Positions 58,554-64,000 of a stretch of DNA of 64,000 nucleotides are shown piece by piece. How positions within the stretch are numbered: the first letter of the stretch is position 1; the number at the start of each line of letters is the position of its first letter. Under the pieces are notes generated by a model, which was given only the letters and a program-made list of their open reading frames with translations, ran no database searches and had not been told where the DNA came from. The stretch is from positions 434,001 through 498,000 of the forward strand of contig JAJTUP010000032.1 in NCBI GenBank assembly GCA_021399435.1. Reading direction: 5' to 3'. The position numbers and the translations under genes were made by a program. Origin of the DNA: Diaporthe sp. PMI_573 (Eukaryota > Ascomycota > Sordariomycetes > Diaporthales > Diaporthaceae).

Positions 58554-59481
58554 ATGGGTCGCGTTAGGACCAAGACGGTCAAGAAGTCCTCTAAGGTAAG
58601 TTCTGGGTACAAAAATCTTCAAGAAGCAAGTTCTGCCAAATGTGGCCAGTGCCTCGAAGAACTTATCACGCTGCTGGTTTTGAGGCAGGCTATGGCAGCA
58701 TTGTGGCCCTTTCCTCCCCCGATTTGTTATGAAACTACTCCCTTGGTCCTCTGATAGCTGACTCTGAATGCTGCAGGTCATCATCGAGCGGTTCTACCCC
58801 AAGCTGACCCGTCAGTATCATTCTTCTCCTTCTACGGCTCCCCGTCTTTAATGTTTTGGAATGTTCCAGAACGCATCACTTCAGGACCGGTAGCAGGACT
58901 AACGTAACATGTAGTCGATTTCGAGACGAACAAGCGGATAATTGATGAGGTCGCAATCATCGCTTCGAAGCGCTTGCGCAAGTGAGTGCACTTTTCTCTT
59001 GCAACGGATCCCCGACTTTCATGTTTTGGAATATTCTAGAATGCAACACTTTAGGATCCGTAGCAGGACTAACGTCACTATTAGCAAGATAGCCGGGTAC
59101 ACAACCCACCTGATGAAGCGTATCCAGGACGGCCCCGTCCGCGGTATCTCCTTCAAGCTGCAGGAGGAGGAGCGTGAGCGCAAGGATCAATTCGTCCCTG
59201 AGGTCTCCGCCCTCGACTTCACCCAGAACTCCGAGTCTGGCCAGCTGGATGTCGACGCTGAGACCAAGGACCTGCTCAAGCACCTTGGCGTAAGTTTACG
59301 CCACCATTTTCTGCTCATTTTGGCCCCAGAAGAAACTGGCGGCGCGGTGGTCTGTGAATGCTAACGTGAGACCACACAACAGTTCGACGCCGTCCCCGTC
59401 AACGTCATCAACGTCGTCCAGCAGCAGACCCAGGAGCGTGGTGGCCGCCGCTTCGGCGACCGCCCCCCTCGCCGCGACTAA
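58554..59481 (+). CDS. RPS17: 40S ribosomal protein eS17
   Basis: Five exons: 58554-58595, 58777-58810, 58915-58981, 59085-59289 and 59383-59481, phases 0, 1, 2, 0, giving 148 residues, about the normal eS17 length. The protein is unmistakable: [79 protein letters not shown], and [12 protein letters not shown]. It is a structural protein of the cytosolic small ribosomal subunit. Multiple introns near the 5' end are normal for fungal ribosomal protein genes. What is odd is that introns 2 and 3 are copies of each other (listed separately). Confidence 0.96.
58811..58914 (+). other. eS17 intron 2, copy of intron 3
   Basis: 104 nt, GTCAGT donor, GACTAAC branch, TAG acceptor. It aligns end to end with intron 3 with one gap: by hand about 81 of 104 columns match, including the blocks ATGTTTTGGAAT and GTAGCAGGACTAACGT. 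Confidence 0.9.
58982..59084 (+). other. eS17 intron 3, copy of intron 2
   Basis: 103 nt, GTGAGT donor, GACTAAC branch, TAG acceptor. It interrupts the gene in phase 2, whereas intron 2 is in phase 1, and the exons on either side are not similar to each other, so the intron alone was copied. Confidence 0.9.
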
Positions 59482-60084
59482 ATCACCGATACCCAACATG
59501 AAAAAACAGGTGTTGCGATGACGAGGTTACGAAAAGATTCTCACCAACAAATGGCATGAGGGAGGAGGGAAGTGGCACGCACGGGGCGCCCACACCAATA
59601 CTATCACATGGATTCCTTCAAATCGGGCTTGGGTTCCGGGCGCGTGGTGTCGGTCAACACGGCGTCCACGGCGTTCTTGATGGCACGACAAGGTGTCTTC
59701 TTCGTCTTCTACCGATAAAAACTGGAAGGTAGTGAGCTCCCAGCTAGATCGAATACAGATCTCATGCTCCTACGAGGTGTCGCCTGTCTCAAGGGTAATT
59801 CCGGAGACATGGCTTGATGGCCAATTTTACTTCCGATGCTCGGGTGTGGATTCAAGAATCCTGGGTCGTGTGGGTTTCCTGCCGACTCACTCTCTATGTT
59901 CCGTGCGGACAACTGCGGCATGCCCGTTGTGAAGAGAGACACCTGCTGGTGACATGCCTGCTGGTGATATGCTGTGCGTTTATGTGACTGGTCTATTTGG
60001 GTATCTCGAAACTCAACCGTAACTCCTGCGCTTTGTAAATGTACCTTTGCAGATGAAACTTGTAGATGTAAACCTAAGTTCGCA
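59482..60084. other. spacer between convergent eS17 and RTR1
   Basis: 3' flanks only; no supported feature. Confidence 0.5.
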
Positions 60085-61041
60085 CTACGAAGCCTTCTCA
60101 GGTTCGGTCCCAAACTTGGTCTTGTAACCCTCGATGGAATCGCCCTCAGCCCCATCACCGAGAACCGGTGCCTCCGCCTGCGTGGCCACAGTCTTCTCGC
60201 GGACGACGACGTCCACCTTGCCCCTAGGCGCCGATTTGGCATCATCCCCTCTCTCCAGAGCCAGGTCCTTGGCATCCTGCGCGGCCTTGCGGTGGTCCTC
60301 CCGCAGCTGCAGCCGGGACATCTCGACAGCCAGCCTCTCTGGCTCGCTCCTGCCGCTGCCCTCCCCGCAAGACGCGGCGGCGCCGTCGTCAGATCCGCCA
60401 CCATCCGCCCTGCCCTCCTCCTCCTCCTCCTTCTCCGGGTACAGCTCGATCCCGATGTCAGGCAGCCCGACCCTCTCCCACGCGGCCGTCTCGTTGAGCT
60501 GGACCTTGACCCACAGCGCGCGGCGCGCGCACCCTTCGCCGCACCACCTCTCCAGCTCCGCGGTCTCAACGATGTCGAAGTCCCGCCGGCCCTTGTTGAC
60601 CATCTTGTAGGTTCCCGCGCCCTTGTACCGGCGCCGCGTGTTGCCGCAGAGGACATAGCCGCACTTGTCACCGTCCAGGTTCCGCTCCGTGATCAGGTCG
60701 TCGTAGTCGGAGGGCTGGAAGATGCGCACTAAGCCTACGAAGGCCCGCGCGTCGGAAGGGTCGGGCGATGAGGCCGGCGGGGCGCTGGGGCTGCGCGGGA
60801 AGTCGAGGAGGGTTATTACGTTTTCTAGGATCTGGGTCTCTGTGTCCTTGCGGTCTTGGAGGATGCGGGCGTGCTGGATTGCGATTTGTCTTGGGTCTTG
60901 CCTTGGGGGCTGGGGTGTCTTTGCTCTTGCTTTTGATGAGGTTGCTGGTGCTGGTGCTGGGTTGCTCGGCTGTGCGGGACTGGGGGAGGTCTTTGGTTTC
61001 TTGAGGATGCCCTTGATGGGCGGTTTTGTTTCGGAGGCCAT
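60085..61041 (-). CDS. RTR1: RNA polymerase II CTD phosphatase Rtr1/RPAP2
   Basis: Single exon from the ATG at 61041 (MASETKPPIKGILKKPK), 318 residues; the frame is open further upstream but without conserved sequence. After a Pro/Ala-rich N-terminus comes the Rtr1/RPAP2 domain, with its zinc-binding cysteines in DKCGYVLCGN (C-x4-C) and WCGEGCARRALW (C-x3-C) and the surrounding FQPSDYDDLITERN. The C-terminal ~130 residues are charged and poorly conserved. Rtr1 removes serine-5 (and tyrosine-1) phosphate from the CTD of Rpb1 during early elongation and helps nuclear import of polymerase II. It is divergent from BBC1 across 1.5 kb. Confidence 0.9.
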   Translation of the reverse strand: MASETKPPIKGILKKPKTSPSPAQPSNPAPAPATSSKARAKTPQPPRQDPRQIAIQHARILQDRKDTETQILENVITLLDFPRSPSAPPASSPDPSDARAFVGLVRIFQPSDYDDLITERNLDGDKCGYVLCGNTRRRYKGAGTYKMVNKGRRDFDIVETAELERWCGEGCARRALWVKVQLNETAAWERVGLPDIGIELYPEKEEEEEGRADGGGSDDGAAASCGEGSGRSEPERLAVEMSRLQLREDHRKAAQDAKDLALERGDDAKSAPRGKVDVVVREKTVATQAEAPVLGDGAEGDSIEGYKTKFGTEPEKAS

Positions 61042-62588
61042 GGTGAGGTTGGTGTGTTGTGTCGTGGTTCGGCTGAGATTGTGGTTGTTGGCCGGAGAAA
61101 GAAAGAAATGTCTTGAGGCGTGGGTGACGATGGTGGGGGCGATGGATGTTGCAGGGAAGCTGTTTTCCTGCTGCAAGGTATTTTCCAACGGGTCCTGGAT
61201 GAGCTTTCTGGCGTACAGTGCTTTGGTCGGCGCCTGGAGCTTATGCACTGTCGGGAATGTATGACCGCACCAGACATGCACACTGTCCTCGACTGTGCTG
61301 GGGCTGTTTGACGTTGAGGAGCGGTTCGTTGCTGGTCGCCGTGGTCGGTGGTGGCCCACCTTTGGACCTAGGTTCAACAATAGAACAGGTAACGGTATCT
61401 AGACTAGACTGATCTGTACAGCCAACACTGCATGGAGACAGGAGGTTTGGTGGTTGTTTTAGATCCTGATCCTCAGCCATCACCAGACCAGACGAGGCGT
61501 GCGTCAGTGGCAGTGGCAGTGGCAGCTGCAGCTGGGACCAGACCCTTGGGACCGAATACAGACATATACGGATACTGCCTGCCCCTTTTCTCCAGAGTCC
61601 ATTGACACAGTCAATATCGACCTGCCTTGCCCAAGATCCGACCATCCGTCCTAGCTATTGGGCCTGGCCCGTCCATCCTCACGCAACACAATCAGTCGGC
61701 TGCGAACGAATTAAGACAAAACAAAACAGAACAGAACATACCAGGCATTGGCAACTCCAGCCCTACGATCCTCTCGATGCGGATCAGTGTCTTGGGTGGT
61801 TGTTTGATAAATGACACATATGATCCCCATCGAGCAATCCATAACGCACAAGCCTCGCCACCAAGATCTCGTCTGAGGTACGTGTAGATCTTGGATCAGC
61901 CGGTCAGTCTTCTCTGCCTGCCAACCAGAGAATTTCTTCTATCCGGCTGCCTGTGCCTGGCGGGGTATTATTTGGGGGTTGGTCCGTAAGTCAGTCAGTC
62001 TGGTTTATTCTCCGAGCCAACGAATGAGGCTTGGCCGTTGCTCTGCCACCTTTTAATCGGAGCACTTCAGCTGGTCGTCATTATTATTAGGCTTGCAGGC
62101 TTGGAGGGGTTGCGTTGCGCTGTGTTGTACACGTTCCCTTCTGACGCTCTTGGTTGTGGTAGGGCTTGGTCCGGTCTGAACGCTGTGGCTCCTTATTTGT
62201 TCATGCGCTGACGTCGCCCAACTAGGATCGTCTCCAACTGGCCGGCCTACCTGGACTACTCCTGGAGCTTCCCAGCACCCGAGCAGGCGTCGCTTCCCGA
62301 CCGACCGACCTGCCTCACATACCTAGGCACCCTACTTTCTGTACGTCCAACCCATCTGCTCCCCTACTCATCCACCCCCTAGACAGTCAGCACTGCTGAA
62401 TTGCTGTTCTCGTGTACTTTATATCTGACCTGTTAGGTGTGGCACAGACAGGCCAGACGTCGCAAATTCCTACCATCCCAAAAGCATTGCTCCCCGCATC
62501 ATCCTACGTCAGACACTCGGACTCTAGCAACCTCCCGCGACGACTTCGCCTTTGCCTTCGCCTGCGCCTTGGCCCTGGCCGTATAGCC
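61042..62588. other. 1.5 kb bidirectional spacer between RTR1 and BBC1
   Basis: Contains a GGCAGT repeat (about 61504-61535) and an A-rich AAAACAGAACA repeat (about 61716-61740). No frame with coding character was found; the BBC1 leader probably occupies the right end. Confidence 0.5.
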
Positions 62589-64000
62589 ATGTCTTACAAG
62601 GTCAAGGCCATCTACGAGTACTCCTCGCCGCACGAGGATGACCTGAACTTCCCGGTCGGGCAGATCATAACCATCACCGAAGAGGAGGACGACGACTGGT
62701 ACACCGGCGAGTATCTCGACGACGCCGGAGCTAAGCATGAGGGGCTCTTCCCCAGGAACTTCGTCGAGAAGTACGAGCCAGTCGCCCCGCCACGCCCGAC
62801 TCGAACGAGACCCAAGAAGGAGCCTGAGCCCGCCGCTGACGAGGTAGCCGCCGCTCCCGAGGAACCTGCTCCGCCCGCTTTCTCCCCAAGAGCTGCCGCT
62901 GCGCCAGAGCCAGTGGCATCGCCCTACGAGGAGGAGCAGCCCGTCTCTCCGCCTCCATTGCCAACCGAGCCCAGGTCTCCCATCGCTGCTGCTTCTCGCG
63001 CGCCGGAGCCGGCTGAGCCCGAGCTCCCCGCCTCGCCCCCCAGCGCCCCTGCGGCAGAGCCAGCTGCTCAGTCTCCGCCCAAGGCCGCCGCGCCCGCTAA
63101 GAAAGGGCCGCCTCCCGTGGTGCAGAAGCCAGCTAGCAGCTCCTTCAAGGACCGCATTGCTGCTTTCAACAAGTCTGCCGCGCCGCCGATCGCTCCCTTC
63201 AAGCCTGCCGGGCTGGGTGGCTCGTCCGGCTCGTCCTCCTTCATCAAGAAGCCCTTTGTTGCTCCTCCACCCAAGGGGAACACCTATGTACCGGTCCAGC
63301 GCAATACCCCAGTGGCTCCGGTCTACCGTCGAGATGAAGACCCTGAGATCAAAGAACGGGAAGCTGAAAATGAGGAAACTGCTCAGAAGGCAGCATTGAT
63401 GGCGACCGAATCGAATGAGGGCGACGAGGACCAGCCGAAGCCCTTGAGTCTGAAGGAGCGCATGGCATTGCTTCAGAAGCAGCAGCAAGAGCAGGCACAG
63501 AGACACGCGGAAGCCGCCGCCAAGAGAGAAAAGCCGAAGCGCCCGGCGAAGCCTCGCATGCCCAGCCACGACCCTGCTGCCGGCGAGGGCGCCGACGAGG
63601 AAGAAGCTGCCCAGCCGCCACCTCTGGACCGCACCGACACCGGTGGAACAGGAGGTCGGGAGTCTATTGACGAGTCGCATCCCCCCAGAGTGCCTGCGCA
63701 GCCTCGTCGCAAGCCATCCAAGGGTCCTGAGCCTAGAGACGGAAACGAGGCGGACATGTCTGGCGCTGGAGAGACGACCGAAGACCAGGCGGACATCACC
63801 GAGCGCGAGGACAGTGACGAAAAGCCTCGGCGCCCTTCGCGGGTGGCTACAGAATCCGCCCCAGCCGAGGAGGCTCAGGAGGAAGAAGACGAGGAGGAGG
63901 AAGAGGAAGAAGACGAGGAAGCGAAAGAGTTCAGGCGCAAGGAGGAGCTTCGGGCAAGAATGGCTAGACTGGGCGGTGGGATGGGAATGCCAGGCATGTT
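62589..64000 (+). CDS. BBC1: Bbc1/Mti1, SH3 protein of actin patches (3' end cut by window)
   Basis: Opens at 62589 with MSYKVKAIYEYSSPHEDDLN and stays open to the window edge (470 codons seen). Residues 3-65 are an SH3 domain: AIYEYSS, DDLNFPVGQIITI, DDWYTGEY and GLFPRNFVEKY. The following region is long, Pro/Ala/Glu-rich and disordered, with PxxP stretches, the conserved short motif SSFKDRIAAFNKSAAPPI, a second one LSLKERMALLQKQQQEQ, and an acidic (Glu)n run ending in EEAKEFRRKEELRARMARL. These are signatures of fungal Bbc1. Yeast Bbc1 binds type I myosins and Las17/WASP and restrains actin assembly at endocytic sites. The large C-terminal half is outside the window. Confidence 0.9.
   Translation, partial: MSYKVKAIYEYSSPHEDDLNFPVGQIITITEEEDDDWYTGEYLDDAGAKHEGLFPRNFVEKYEPVAPPRPTRTRPKKEPEPAADEVAAAPEEPAPPAFSPRAAAAPEPVASPYEEEQPVSPPPLPTEPRSPIAAASRAPEPAEPELPASPPSAPAAEPAAQSPPKAAAPAKKGPPPVVQKPASSSFKDRIAAFNKSAAPPIAPFKPAGLGGSSGSSSFIKKPFVAPPPKGNTYVPVQRNTPVAPVYRRDEDPEIKEREAENEETAQKAALMATESNEGDEDQPKPLSLKERMALLQKQQQEQAQRHAEAAAKREKPKRPAKPRMPSHDPAAGEGADEEEAAQPPPLDRTDTGGTGGRESIDESHPPRVPAQPRRKPSKGPEPRDGNEADMSGAGETTEDQADITEREDSDEKPRRPSRVATESAPAEEAQEEEDEEEEEEEDEEAKEFRRKEELRARMARLGGGMGMPGM

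Noticed and set aside
62499..63680. Minus-strand 393-codon frame opposite BBC1
   Set aside because: Ser/Gly/Leu/Arg-rich antisense of the Pro/Ala/Glu-rich BBC1 region; no domain, no splice context, and BBC1 has a clear SH3 domain.

Overview
This is a gene-dense stretch of a filamentous ascomycete nuclear genome (Pezizomycotina, most likely a Sordariomycete). The evidence is short 50-130 nt introns with GTRNGT donors and CTAAC/CTGAC branch points, compact intergenic spacing, and fungal-specific families: Csf1, mitoribosomal mS51, a Zn2Cys6 regulator, DUF300/OSTalpha, Bbc1. No bacterial operons, CRISPR arrays, rRNA genes or intact transposons were seen. All gene models were spliced by eye from reading frame plus splice consensus, so exon edges are inferences.

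Left third (1-25 kb). An AAA ATPase (minus) is cut by the left edge. A secreted type-B carboxylesterase (minus) and an Atos/FAM214-type protein (minus) follow. Next is a ubiquitin-conjugating (E2)-like gene (plus) that has lost its active-site Cys and carries an in-frame TAG before a long acidic tail. A regulator (plus) combines a BED-like finger with a Zn2Cys6 cluster. A repeat-rich 2.7 kb spacer leads to an OSTalpha/TMEM184-like membrane protein (minus) with an 18-nt microexon. A 62-residue secreted defensin-like peptide (plus) sits alone, followed by about 3.5 kb with only one weak zinc-ribbon ORF.

Middle (25-47 kb). Csf1, a bridge-like lipid-transfer protein, is coded almost entirely in one 9.7 kb exon. 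A divergent pair of secreted GH43 glycosidases follows, then an unrecognised multi-span membrane protein (minus) and methylenetetrahydrofolate reductase (plus) after a 2.9 kb spacer.

Right part (47-64 kb) is mostly gene-expression machinery: an RBM26/27-like PWI-CCCH-RRM protein (minus), translation elongation factor 2 (minus), a five-knuckle CCHC zinc protein (minus) divergent from mitoribosomal mS51 (plus), ribosomal protein eS17 (plus) and the Rtr1/RPAP2 CTD phosphatase (minus). The actin-patch SH3 protein Bbc1 (plus) runs off the right edge.

The most interesting signals are: two neighbouring introns of eS17 that are clearly copies of each other, each keeping a heat-shock-element-like core; the defensin-like peptide; the E2-like gene with Cys-to-Ser and an internal stop; three introns that are multiples of three and stop-free; and an in-frame 138-bp duplication in the zinc-knuckle gene.
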